Shown here one piece after another: positions 35,777 to 43,316 of a stretch of DNA of 64,000 nt; position 1 is the stretch's first letter, and the number at the start of each line of letters is the position of its first letter. Position numbers and translations under genes: made by a program. Where the stretch lies: assembly GCF_000013205.1 (NCBI RefSeq), contig NC_007775.1:186001-250000 (forward strand). The letters are read 5' to 3'. This DNA is from Synechococcus sp. JA-3-3Ab. Lineage in GTDB: Bacteria > Cyanobacteriota > Cyanobacteriia > Thermostichales > Thermostichaceae. Below the pieces are notes generated by a model. That model saw nothing but the letters and a program-made list of their open reading frames with translations, did no database searches and was not told the origin of the DNA.

Positions 35777-36084
35777 GCGTTTCGACTCCGATACTTCTGC
35801 AATTCGGAGCGCAACTGCGCCACCTCTGCCCGCAGGTCGTCTAGGGTTGCCTGCAGGTCTTCTGCCTTGAAGGGGGGTGCCGCCATTTCCTGGGCAGCTA
35901 GCGATGCTTCCGCCTCAGCCCGGGCCATGACATCCTGGGCAAAGGTCTGCCAGCCCTCTTGGAGCTCCGCCCACACCTTGCCCACTTCCCCGGCAAGGTC
36001 GGCAAGGGTGCTCTCCAGGCGCTCTCGCAGCACGTCGGCCACCGCCTTGCCGACAAAAAAAGCCCGCACAACTGGATTGTTCAT
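35773..36084 (-). CDS. DUF6825-like small helical protein
   Basis: 103 residues from ATG 36084 (MNNPVVRAFFVGKAVADVLRERLE). It is almost entirely helical: an amphipathic N-terminal segment, then heptad-patterned coiled coil at about 70-98 (EDLQATLDDLRAEVAQLRSELQKY). Proteins of this type are conserved across cyanobacteria and reach plastids, with no settled function. Its stop overlaps the aarF-like start by four bases and it heads the operon, with a TATAAT -10 box about 30 bases upstream. Confidence 0.8.
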   Translation of the reverse strand: MNNPVVRAFFVGKAVADVLRERLESTLADLAGEVGKVWAELQEGWQTFAQDVMARAEAEASLAAQEMAAPPFKAEDLQATLDDLRAEVAQLRSELQKYRSRNA

Positions 36085-36114
36085 GTAACCCAAGTGTTAA
36101 GAAGCATCACCCAG

Positions 36115-36120
36115 ATTATA
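36115..36120 (-). promoter_or_regulatory. Probable -10 box of the DUF6825-aarF-PP2C operon
   Basis: TATAAT on the minus strand, 31 bases upstream of the ATG. No good -35 hexamer is seen at the usual spacing (GGCTTG). Confidence 0.5.
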
Positions 36121-36147
36121 ACGAATCTTGCCCCAACCAAGCCGAAG

Positions 36148-36182
36148 AGCCGATCCACCCGAACGGCGTCGGATGATCGGCT
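36148..36182 (-). terminator. Hairpin after cpcG, possible terminator of the phycocyanin operon
   Basis: AGCCGATC (36148-36155) pairs with GATCGGCT (36175-36182), extended inward by further pairs. There is no T-run, so it may be a stabilising hairpin rather than a true terminator. Confidence 0.45.
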
Positions 36183-36223
36183 TGAGAGCTTGGCAAGGGC
36201 GCAGTGGGTAGGAGGCCGAACCC

Positions 36224-36949
36224 TCAGCGGCGGTTGGTGGTCATGTCGGGGATCTTCAGATCGAAGACGCTGATGTTTTGCCGCGCTGCCGGCTTGGGAT
36301 TGAGCATGCGGGCCATGTTGAGGAAGTTTTCCGGATCCCCGGGCTTGGGAGGCCGAGTAATCCGGTAGGTGCGCACCACTTCCCGCGTCGAGCGCTTCAC
36401 GCCGGAAACATCCCGCCACCGCGCCCCGTAGCGGGGGTTGAGCAAGTTGGTCGGCTTCTCGGAAAGGCGGCGGCGCTGGTAAGGCACCACATCGTCCCCG
36501 AAGGCGGCGTTGTACTCCTCACTGTCGACAACGGCGTCGATAAAGCCGTTCAGACCGCGGGTGGCCAGGATGATGGAGTACTTGATGCGCTCCTGCTGGC
36601 TGTAGGTGGGCCGGCCCAGGAAGCGCTGGAAGGTGATCTCGACGAAGCGGTAGTTGTCGTTAGGAACCATGACCAGATCCCGGTACACCTCCGACTTGCC
36701 CAGGCCACGGATAAACTCCTTCACCGAGATCGCCCCGTTGCGCAGCTGGGACTCCAGCGCTTTTTGCCGGTAGCTCTCCAGCATCAGGTGTTCGCTGAAG
36801 ATCTGCCGGTAGGCGGCGCGGATGACATTTTCGATGCCCGTCGGGTCGTCGGGGCGATAGGCGGGCGGGGTTTCGTCGCTGGGTACAAAGTAGCGCTCCA
36901 CCCGCACGCTTTGCGTGGTGGGGCGATCGGCAAGCAGCGGAAGAGTCAT
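36224..36949 (-). CDS. cpcG: Phycobilisome rod-core linker CpcG
   Basis: 241 residues. The N-terminus MTLPLLADRPTTQSVRVERY is the CpcG-type start and the linker (PBS_linker) domain spans about residues 25-165, including AAYRQIFSEH, ISVKEFIRGLGKSEVYRDL and RFVEITFQRFLGRPTYSQQE. CpcG attaches phycocyanin rods to the allophycocyanin core. The C-terminus lacks the hydrophobic stretch of CpcL-type variants, so this is the standard core-attached form. It is last in the cpcBADEFG series, 42 bases after cpcF. Confidence 0.95.
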   Translation of the reverse strand: MTLPLLADRPTTQSVRVERYFVPSDETPPAYRPDDPTGIENVIRAAYRQIFSEHLMLESYRQKALESQLRNGAISVKEFIRGLGKSEVYRDLVMVPNDNYRFVEITFQRFLGRPTYSQQERIKYSIILATRGLNGFIDAVVDSEEYNAAFGDDVVPYQRRRLSEKPTNLLNPRYGARWRDVSGVKRSTREVVRTYRITRPPKPGDPENFLNMARMLNPKPAARQNISVFDLKIPDMTTNRR

Positions 36950-36991
36950 AGGTTATGCTCCTGAGGAAACGAAACAACAAAATGGCAGGGG

Positions 36992-37633
36992 TTATGGATC
37001 AGCAGCCAGCTCCTGCTGGCTTAGGCGGGCGCGTAGGGGAATCAAGGGATCCGCATCCTGCAAGGCCATTTGCAGGGCTGCCTCGACGGCAGATCGCAGG
37101 GACGCCTCTCCCAGCCGAGCCAAATCCGTCAGGGATCCGACGGCGGCATAGCGAACTCCCCAGTCGGCGTCGCCCAGGCATTGCCGCAACAGGTGCAAGG
37201 CTCGCTCTTGATCGGAGAGGGGCCGCCGTGCCGCTACCTGTCCCAGCCCACGGGCCGCCGCTCGCCGCACGCTAGGGGCGAAGTCCGCCACAATGGCTTC
37301 CGCCAAAAAGGGGTAGGCATCGCCGTGGCCGATACGGGCCAACGCCCGCACCGAATAGGCGCGCGCCCCATAGTCGAAGCCATCGATGTTGGCCAGCAAA
37401 GGCCCTACCGCCGCCTCCCCAAAGCGCAACACCTCTTCCAGCGCGGCCTCCCCCACGGCAGGGCGGTTGAAGCCAAAGGCGCGAATGAGCAGGGGGATCC
37501 CTTCCACGTGGCCCAAGGATCCCAGCGCTCTCACCACCCGCAACAGTTCTTCCGCTGAGGTGGCCTGTTCCAGTTCAGCGGCCAGTTGAGCCACAGCAGC
37601 GGGAAGCACTTGCGCAGCCGAGGAAGAGGACAT
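36992..37633 (-). CDS. cpcF: Phycocyanobilin lyase subunit CpcF
   Basis: 213 residues from ATG 37633 (MSSSSAAQVLPAAVAQLAAELEQ); an upstream in-frame start at 37708 adds a hydrophobic stretch not expected of CpcF. The protein is built of HEAT-like helical repeats (GVRYAAVGSLTDLARLG, SVRRAAARGLGQVA). With CpcE it forms the heterodimeric lyase that attaches phycocyanobilin to Cys84 of the alpha subunit. The gene directly follows cpcE. Confidence 0.93.
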   Translation of the reverse strand: MSSSSAAQVLPAAVAQLAAELEQATSAEELLRVVRALGSLGHVEGIPLLIRAFGFNRPAVGEAALEEVLRFGEAAVGPLLANIDGFDYGARAYSVRALARIGHGDAYPFLAEAIVADFAPSVRRAAARGLGQVAARRPLSDQERALHLLRQCLGDADWGVRYAAVGSLTDLARLGEASLRSAVEAALQMALQDADPLIPLRARLSQQELAADP

Positions 37634-37720
37634 AGACAACCCAGAGGCCAAGGTAAGTAAAAAACTAACGAAACATCCAAGCGAGCCAATAGGGGGGGAG
37701 AGCCCCAAGCCCTTTCACGT

Positions 37721-38491
37721 CTAGAACAGCCTGTCCAGTTGCGGGATGATCGCTGCTGCCACCCGATCCGGCGGCACTCGCCCTAACTGCAGCGCCACGT
37801 CGAACAGTCGCTTCAGAGCATTGATGCGCAGGTTAAGCGCCACATCGGCTGTCGCCAACAGCGGCGCCCCTGCCACCCAGCCGGATTCTGCCAGATCGAA
37901 AAGGGCCGCCTGGCGCAGGCTGAAATTGGGGTGGGCCAGCAGCGCCACCAGAACTTGGGTCAGCTCCTCGGCTTGTGTAAAGCGATAGAGCACCCAAGCG
38001 GCTGCCGAACGCACCCGCTCCGAGGGGTGGCTTAAGAAAGGCCGAATCGCCGCCTCGGCCTCGGTGGCGTTGAGCTGGCCCAGCGCTTCGATGAAGGCTT
38101 CCCAGGGCTGCTCCTGCTCCCGCGACTGCAGCAAGGCCAGCAAGGGAGCCACCGCCCGCCGGTCTCCCAACTGGGCCAGGGCATAGGCAGCCTCTTCCCG
38201 CACATGCAGATCGCTACAGCCAAGGGCCTCGATCAGGCCGGGCACGGCCCGCACGTCGCCAATTTGCCCAAGGGCTTTGGCCGCATTGCGCCGTAGCGGG
38301 TAGCCCCCCAAGGCGGTGCGATCCCGCTCATCTCGCAACGCCAACAGCAGTGGCTCTACCCCCCGCGGATCCCGAACCGTGCCCAAGTACCAAGCGGCAT
38401 AGTACCGATCTTGCGGGTCATCCCCCTGCAGCCGCGCTATCGCCTGCTCCCAGGTGAGCGGCTGGGGCAGCACCGCTGTGTTGGATGTCAT
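37721..38491 (-). CDS. cpcE: Phycocyanobilin lyase subunit CpcE
   Basis: 256 residues from ATG 38491, which has AAGGG upstream; ATG 38515 is an in-frame alternative. The start TWEQAIARLQGDDPQDRYYAAWYLG and the repeated HEAT motifs (LRRNAAKALGQIGD, VREEAAYALAQLGD) are typical of CpcE. It partners with CpcF in alpha-phycocyanin chromophorylation. Position between cpcD and cpcF agrees with most cpc operons. Confidence 0.94.
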   Translation of the reverse strand: MTSNTAVLPQPLTWEQAIARLQGDDPQDRYYAAWYLGTVRDPRGVEPLLLALRDERDRTALGGYPLRRNAAKALGQIGDVRAVPGLIEALGCSDLHVREEAAYALAQLGDRRAVAPLLALLQSREQEQPWEAFIEALGQLNATEAEAAIRPFLSHPSERVRSAAAWVLYRFTQAEELTQVLVALLAHPNFSLRQAALFDLAESGWVAGAPLLATADVALNLRINALKRLFDVALQLGRVPPDRVAAAIIPQLDRLF

Positions 38492-38563
38492 GGGAACCCT
38501 TGCAGAGCCGTCCATGGAATCGAGGCCACCTTGCCGATGACTGCCGTTGAGCAGAGGGATCCC

Positions 38564-38824
38564 TTACTCAGCAGCGCCGTTGCTCTGGGCAGGGGCCGCC
38601 GATAGAGCAGTGACCTGCACGATTTTGCCGCCCATCCGCAGAATGCGCTGCATCTCCGTGGACAGCCGGCTGTAAGGAACTGTGATGCTCATGGTACTGC
38701 GACGCACCTTAGCCGAGGTGGCCAGAGCATCGGGTGGGTTGAGCAGGCCAGTGTACTCAACCTTGTAAACCCGGCTGCCGGCTTCCGTCAAAGTTTCAGG
38801 GCCGCTGGTGCTTTGACCAAACAT
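38564..38824 (-). CDS. cpcD: Phycobilisome rod-capping linker CpcD
   Basis: 86 residues from ATG 38824 (MFGQSTSGPETLTEAGSRVYKVE). The CpcD domain block RVYKVEYTG and the SITVPYSRLSTEMQRILRMGGKIVQV end are complete. CpcD terminates rods at their distal end and fixes their length. A longer frame from 38935 has no support. It comes after cpcA with a 288-base gap that holds a hairpin but no cpcC. Confidence 0.93.
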   Translation of the reverse strand: MFGQSTSGPETLTEAGSRVYKVEYTGLLNPPDALATSAKVRRSTMSITVPYSRLSTEMQRILRMGGKIVQVTALSAAPAQSNGAAE

Positions 38825-39059
38825 CGTTTTCCCCCGAGTCGAGTTCAACTTTGTGCGGCACCTGGGCACGAAGACCTCTTGACCGCCAGAGAGGCCGCAA
38901 AAGCCACCTCTAGAGGCAGAACTGTACCCAGGCACAAAAGCTTGGGAAGCAGGCAGACAACCTAGCTGGCTCGAAGAGAGCCGCGGCGCCGAAAACCTGG
39001 AAACGACCAGCTCAGCTCCACTTGGGCTGCTGCCTGCTCTGTAGGGGCACTCAATTGGA

Positions 39060-39099
39060 AGACGAAGAAAGAGATCGCTCCCCCAAAAACGGGATCTCT
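39060..39099 (-). terminator. Hairpin between cpcA and cpcD, likely attenuator
   Basis: On the minus strand AGAGATC and GATCTCT pair around a 16-base loop, followed by TTCTTCGTCTT. It lies 14 bases past the cpcA stop and could reduce transcription of the linker and lyase genes relative to cpcBA. Confidence 0.6.
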
Positions 39100-39112
39100 A
39101 CTCTGGCATCCC

Positions 39113-39601
39113 TTAGCTAAGGGCGTTGATGGCGTAGTCGAAGTAAATGGCTGCTTCGTTCGCCGCTTGGCCCTTCAGCATGCCCAGAGCACGGCTCTTC
39201 ATGTGCTGCAGAGCTACAATGTACCAGCTCGGGGAGAGGTTAAAGGAGCGGTTCACCTCCCGCAGGCCCGCCACCAGGTATTCATCGAGGGGGCCCGTGC
39301 CGCCTGCAACCAGCGAGTAGGTGATAAAGCGCAGGTAGTAGCCAATGTCGCGGGCACACTTGGCCTGAAACACATCGCCGTGACCCATTTCGCCCGGCTG
39401 GGTCAGGTAGGGGAAGCGCTTGAACACTTCCTGCACCGCTTCGCGCACCAGCGTTTGTTGGTTTTGGGTCAAGACACGGGCCGCTTCCAGAGAGGCAGCA
39501 GCGCGCTGGTAACGACCATTAACGGCCTGCAGCTCGCTGGCATTGAGAAAACGCCCTTGATTGTCAGCAGCGGCAATCGCTTCGGTAATGACAGTTTTCA
39601 C
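39113..39601 (-). CDS. cpcA: C-phycocyanin alpha subunit
   Basis: 162 residues, the exact family length, when started at GTG 39601 ([18 protein letters not shown]); AGGAG stands at the right distance upstream. The chromophore-binding Cys84 is in [14 protein letters not shown], with the conserved [20 protein letters not shown] block. CpcA pairs with CpcB in the rod hexamers that harvest orange-red light. A longer frame from 39658 reads into the cpcB-cpcA spacer and is rejected. Confidence 0.97.
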   Translation of the reverse strand: MKTVITEAIAAADNQGRFLNASELQAVNGRYQRAAASLEAARVLTQNQQTLVREAVQEVFKRFPYLTQPGEMGHGDVFQAKCARDIGYYLRFITYSLVAGGTGPLDEYLVAGLREVNRSFNLSPSWYIVALQHMKSRALGMLKGQAANEAAIYFDYAINALS

Positions 39602-39748
39602 CTTGCAACTCCTAAATGCGTTGACTGTTAGCAAAAGTCTTAGTTGAGCAGCCGGCACTCCTCCAAGTTGGGAATGCCTGTCTGCCTGTCGGAAAGAAGG
39701 GATCTAGGCGATCTCACGGAGCTTTAAAGAGGGACGACCGCTTTTAAC

Positions 39749-40267
39749 TTAAACAATGGCGGCAGCCGCCTTGTCGAAGTAGCTGGCCACCTCGCTTTGC
39801 AGCGCCGAGCAGTCGCCAGGGGTGATGCCGTTCGGATCCATGATCTTGGCCAGGGCTTCCTTCTTCATGGCCGCAATGGCGTTGGCCATGGAGCTGGTGG
39901 GCACCCCCAGCGCAATGTAGGTCTCCCGCAGGCCGTTGAGGCAGCGATCTTCCAGCACCGAGCTATCCCCCGCCAAGGTGGCGTAGGTGATGTAGCGCAA
40001 GATGATCTCCATGTCCCGCAGGCAGGCGGCCATGCGACGGTTGGTGTAGGCATTACCGCCAGGGGCGATCAGATCCGGCTCCTGGGCAAACAGGGAACGA
40101 GCCGCGTTGGTTACGATTTGGGCGGCGTTGCTGGTCATGCGGTTGACAGCATCCAGGCGTTTGTTGCCTTCTGCCACCAAAGCCGCCAGACGGTCGAAGT
40201 CTTGATCACTTAAAAAGGCACCGCGTGCATCTGCCTGAGCGATCACCCGGGTAAAGGCGTCTTGCAT
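39749..40267 (-). CDS. cpcB: C-phycocyanin beta subunit
   Basis: 172 residues, the normal beta-phycocyanin length, from ATG 40267 ([20 protein letters not shown]) with AAGGAGAT upstream. Both bilin cysteines are present: Cys82 in [16 protein letters not shown] and Cys153 in [14 protein letters not shown]; the methylated Asn72 is in GGNAYTNRR. First gene of the operon, with a long leader between the likely promoter and the start. Confidence 0.97.
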   Translation of the reverse strand: MQDAFTRVIAQADARGAFLSDQDFDRLAALVAEGNKRLDAVNRMTSNAAQIVTNAARSLFAQEPDLIAPGGNAYTNRRMAACLRDMEIILRYITYATLAGDSSVLEDRCLNGLRETYIALGVPTSSMANAIAAMKKEALAKIMDPNGITPGDCSALQSEVASYFDKAAAAIV

Positions 40268-40483
40268 GATGGATCTCCTTCTGGTCTTTCCAAAAAGCGA
40301 TGGGCGACTGGCTGAACCTCTCAAAAGTGGGATCCCAAACTCTGTTGTTTGCGGGATCCTCCTTGCCCAAAAACCGGGGATCCTGTGGAGCGGGTTGCTC
40401 AAAACTACCCCCACCGAAGCCCCAGATTTTGAGACAGGTCAAGAACCTCTGCGACTTTCAGACAGCCGAGCATCCAGGTCAAT

Positions 40484-40489
40484 TTTATA
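40484..40489 (-). promoter_or_regulatory. Probable -10 box of the phycocyanin operon
   Basis: TATAAA in the minus-strand context GCTATAAAATTG, about 217 bases upstream of cpcB. A consensus -35 is not seen. It implies a leader of about 200 nucleotides. Confidence 0.45.
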
Positions 40490-40645
40490 GCGTGGGAGGG
40501 ATGAGTGTTTTGTGAAGATTTACAAATAAACAGGCACCAGAGTGTCTGCTTGGCCGCCAATCCTCTGGCTCTGTTGGGTCAGCAGGCCAGAAACTGGTCG
40601 GCGAGGGCAGTAAAAAAATGTAAACATTCGTTTCACTTGTTTTGA

Positions 40646-40666
40646 GATAAAGGCAAGCCTCTTGCC
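40646..40666 (-). terminator. Terminator after trpA
   Basis: GGCAAG-AGG-CTTGCC followed by TTTATC on the minus strand, about 16 bases past the trpA stop. The stem is six pairs, so moderate strength. Confidence 0.55.
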
Positions 40667-40681
40667 CACACACTGCAGCAG

Positions 40682-41497
40682 TCAATGTTGCGGGGTACCT
40701 ATGCCTTGCAGGGCAGCTTTGAGATCCCGGCAGAAGTGGGCAATTTGTTGCAGCCCTTGGGCGGGGGTGGGGGCCTTGGCCAGCCGTTGCACAAAGGCAC
40801 TGCCCACGATCGCCGCATCCGCTCCCCAGAGAGCAATCTGGCGGGCCTGGTCGGGGGTGGAGATGCCGAAGCCTACCCCAATCGGCAGGGAGGTGTATTG
40901 GCGCAGTTGCTGCAGCAAGGCCGGGATCCGCTGCTCCAGGGTGGCCCGTTCGCCGGTGACGCCGGTGGTGCTGACCAGGTAGATAAAGCCGCTGGACTGT
41001 TGGGCAATACGGCGCATTCGCTCGGCGGGGCTGGTGGGGGCCACCAGCAGGATGAGGTCGATCCCCTCCGCCTGCGTTGCTTCCCGCAGGGATCCGGCCT
41101 CTTCCAGGGGCAGGTCGGGGACGACCAAGCCGGCACAGCCGGCCTGGCGCAGTTGCCGCACAAAGGTGGGGATGCCGAGCTGGTGGATGGGGTTGTAGTA
41201 GGTGAACAGGACGAGGGGAGCCCGCAGCGAGAGGCCCCGCAAGCCCTGCAAGATGTCGCCCAAGGTGACGCCCCGGCTGAGGGCGCGGGTGGCTGCTGCC
41301 TGGATCACCGGCCCATCGGCCAGGGGATCCGAATAGGGCACCCCCAACTCGATGAGGTCGGCGCCGTTCTCCTCCAAAACTTGCAGGGCCGCAAAGGTGG
41401 TTTCCAAGTTGGGATCCCCGGCGGTGAGGTAGGGGATGAGGGCGGCTTCGCCGCGGCTGCGCAGCGCCTGAAAACACGCGGTGATCCGGCTGGGCAT
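40682..41497 (-). CDS. trpA: Tryptophan synthase alpha chain
   Basis: 271 residues from ATG 41497 (MPSRITACFQALRSRGEAAL). TrpA cleaves indole-3-glycerol phosphate and passes indole to TrpB. Catalytic Glu is in DLIELGVPYSDPLADGP and catalytic Asp in VVPDLPLEEA; the phosphate site GVGFGISTPDQ and IVGSAFV are intact. No other trp gene is adjacent, which is the usual scattered arrangement in cyanobacteria. Confidence 0.97.
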   Translation of the reverse strand: MPSRITACFQALRSRGEAALIPYLTAGDPNLETTFAALQVLEENGADLIELGVPYSDPLADGPVIQAAATRALSRGVTLGDILQGLRGLSLRAPLVLFTYYNPIHQLGIPTFVRQLRQAGCAGLVVPDLPLEEAGSLREATQAEGIDLILLVAPTSPAERMRRIAQQSSGFIYLVSTTGVTGERATLEQRIPALLQQLRQYTSLPIGVGFGISTPDQARQIALWGADAAIVGSAFVQRLAKAPTPAQGLQQIAHFCRDLKAALQGIGTPQH

Positions 41498-41550
41498 GGG
41501 ATCTGTCCAAGCTGAGGAGATGGAGAGCACCCCCTACTGTAGCGCCTGCC

Positions 41551-42951
41551 CTAGGGGAGGGGCACAAAATCGTAGCCGGTGCCGGAGCGGTTGCCCCGTT
41601 CAATGCGCACCAGCACATGGGGAGCATCGCGGTCGCCGGAGGGCAAAAAGCGCACCTCCCCGGAAGCGCCGTCTGGCAAGCGGAAGTTGGGGTCGCCCAG
41701 GGCAGTGAGAATGCCGCTGCGGCTGGGGGATCCCTGCCGAATAGCCTGGAGAAAAACACGGGTGGCGTCGTAGGCCAGTGCCGTGCGCCAACTCACCTGC
41801 CCTCCCCACATCTGGGCTGCCTTCTGGGCAAAGCCGCGGTTGCGGGGCACGTCGGGATGCCAGGGCACCGCCACCACCAGCCCCTCTACTGCTGCCCCCC
41901 CTTCCTTGAGGGTGGTGAGACTAAACAGCACATCCCCCCCCACCAGGGCGAGGGGCTGGCCAAGGGCAGCGTTCTCGCGGGCAACGGCCAGCGCTTTTTC
42001 GGCCACGGAAGCCGTGGGCGCCAAGAAAGCCGCCTGAGATCCCTGCCCCAGAGCTGTCTGCAGGCTGGCCTGGGGGTTGAAATCGGCTGCCGACAGGTCG
42101 AAGGTCGCCAGCACAACGCCCCCTTCGCTGGTCAGGGTAGCGGCAAAGGCGTCGCGCAGGCTGGTGCTGTAGGCGCTGTTGGGGTTGTAGAAGATGGCCA
42201 CCCTCTGCAGGCGCAGTTTGTTAAGGACATAGCGGGCCAGTTGCGTGCCAGCAATCTGGTCGGAGGGGACGGTGCGAAAGATGGCGTTCCCCAGCAGGCT
42301 GATGCGGGTGCTGGTGGAGGTGGAGGAGATCATGGCCAGGCCGGCAGACTGATAGATCTCAGCCGCCGCCAGGGTGGCATCGCTGGCGTTGTGGCCGATC
42401 ACCCCCAGGATCTCGGGCTGGCCCACCAGGGCTTTGGCCACTGCCGCCGCTCGCTCTGGGTTATCCCCGTCGTCGGCAATCACCACCCGCAGCAGCCGCC
42501 CTGCAATACCCCCTTGCTGAAATAGCTCCTCTTGGGCCTGGGCCACGCCGCGCAGGGTCTCCTTGGCGCGGTTGGGGTTGCTGGAGATGGGCACCACCAC
42601 GGCTATGCTCAAGGGGTTGCCCTGCTGCTGGGCGCGGGCGTTGTTGAGGAAAATGCGAGCTTCCGGGTCGTTGCGGTTGTTCTGTAGCCCCATCTCTAGG
42701 AGCGGGATCGCCGCGCCGAAATTGCCCTGGCGCAACAGCTCTGCTGCAGCCACGGCGGCGGGACTGCTATCGGCAAACAGGGTGCGCTCGCCGCTGGTTA
42801 AGAGCAGATCTTGGGCCCTACCGCCCAACCCTGGCAGAGGGATCCCTTCTGGCCAGCGGATGTAGCCCGCCTGCCAGGCGCGATGACCACCCCAGAGGAG
42901 CAATAGCCCTAGGGCAATGTAGACGATAGGGGGTGGAGACTTCGCAGCCAT
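41551..42951 (-). CDS. Membrane-anchored Leu/Ile/Val-type periplasmic-binding protein
   Basis: 466 residues from ATG 42951 (MAAKSPPPIVYIALGLLLLW). An uncleaved-looking N-terminal helix is followed at about 60-110 by a TPR-like segment (AAELLRQGNFGAAIPLLEMGLQNNRNDPEARIF), then a type 1 periplasmic-binding fold (SIAVVVPISSNPNRAKETLRGVAQAQEEL, GVIGHNASDATLAAAEIY, GLAMISSTSTST). No permease or ATPase genes are near, so this may be a receptor or sensor rather than transport protein. The ligand is unknown. It is 54 bases upstream of trpA on the same strand. Confidence 0.85.
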   Translation of the reverse strand: MAAKSPPPIVYIALGLLLLWGGHRAWQAGYIRWPEGIPLPGLGGRAQDLLLTSGERTLFADSSPAAVAAAELLRQGNFGAAIPLLEMGLQNNRNDPEARIFLNNARAQQQGNPLSIAVVVPISSNPNRAKETLRGVAQAQEELFQQGGIAGRLLRVVIADDGDNPERAAAVAKALVGQPEILGVIGHNASDATLAAAEIYQSAGLAMISSTSTSTRISLLGNAIFRTVPSDQIAGTQLARYVLNKLRLQRVAIFYNPNSAYSTSLRDAFAATLTSEGGVVLATFDLSAADFNPQASLQTALGQGSQAAFLAPTASVAEKALAVARENAALGQPLALVGGDVLFSLTTLKEGGAAVEGLVVAVPWHPDVPRNRGFAQKAAQMWGGQVSWRTALAYDATRVFLQAIRQGSPSRSGILTALGDPNFRLPDGASGEVRFLPSGDRDAPHVLVRIERGNRSGTGYDFVPLP

Positions 42952-43066
42952 GGGCCCCAAGGAAGAGAACAGCAGAATCCGGACAGCAGGGGTACCGCTC
43001 ACGCCTTCAGGAAGCTCTTGGACCCCCCCTCTTCAAGGATCTTCAAGAACTTTCTTGAAGTATACG

Positions 43067-43282
43067 CTAAGGATCGGGACGGTAGGAAGGGCTGTTGCGG
43101 TATTGGCGCTCCAGTTGCTCCACAATGGAAACAGGAACAGATGGGGTTGCCGGGGGCTCTTCTGGAGGTGCGCCGGCCTGTGGCTCGGTCTCCAAGTTAG
43201 CCGGCTGAGAGGTGGCCCAAACGACTCCTGCGATCAGCAAAAGAACCAAAGCGGCAGCGTAAAGAAATGCGGCAATGGCCAT
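43067..43282 (-). CDS. Small single-helix membrane protein
   Basis: 71 residues: a transmembrane helix at residues 2-24 (IAAFLYAAALVLLLIAGVVWA), then a proline-rich linker and a polar C-terminus (SIVEQLERQYRNSPSYRPDP). I do not recognise the family. It sits between the TnpB gene and the binding-protein gene on the same strand; the TnpB element is inserted directly in front of it and may have changed its promoter. Confidence 0.5.
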   Translation of the reverse strand: MAIAAFLYAAALVLLLIAGVVWATSQPANLETEPQAGAPPEEPPATPSVPVSIVEQLERQYRNSPSYRPDP

Positions 43283-43316
43283 TGGGGCAAGACTCTAGCT
43301 TTCCGCTCCGAAAGAC

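Larger units (their letters stand above)
40268..40681. other. Regulatory gap between trpA and cpcB
   Basis: No protein gene. The half near cpcB is a leader of roughly 200 bases with several GGGATCC-type sites. The half near trpA is AT-rich and contains its terminator and the run of seven A at about 40613-40619. Confidence 0.6.

Noticed and set aside
40485-41759. 424-codon open frame on the minus strand
   Set aside because: It overlaps trpA and the binding-protein gene in another frame, has low-complexity Pro/Arg/Ala-rich translation and no family motifs.
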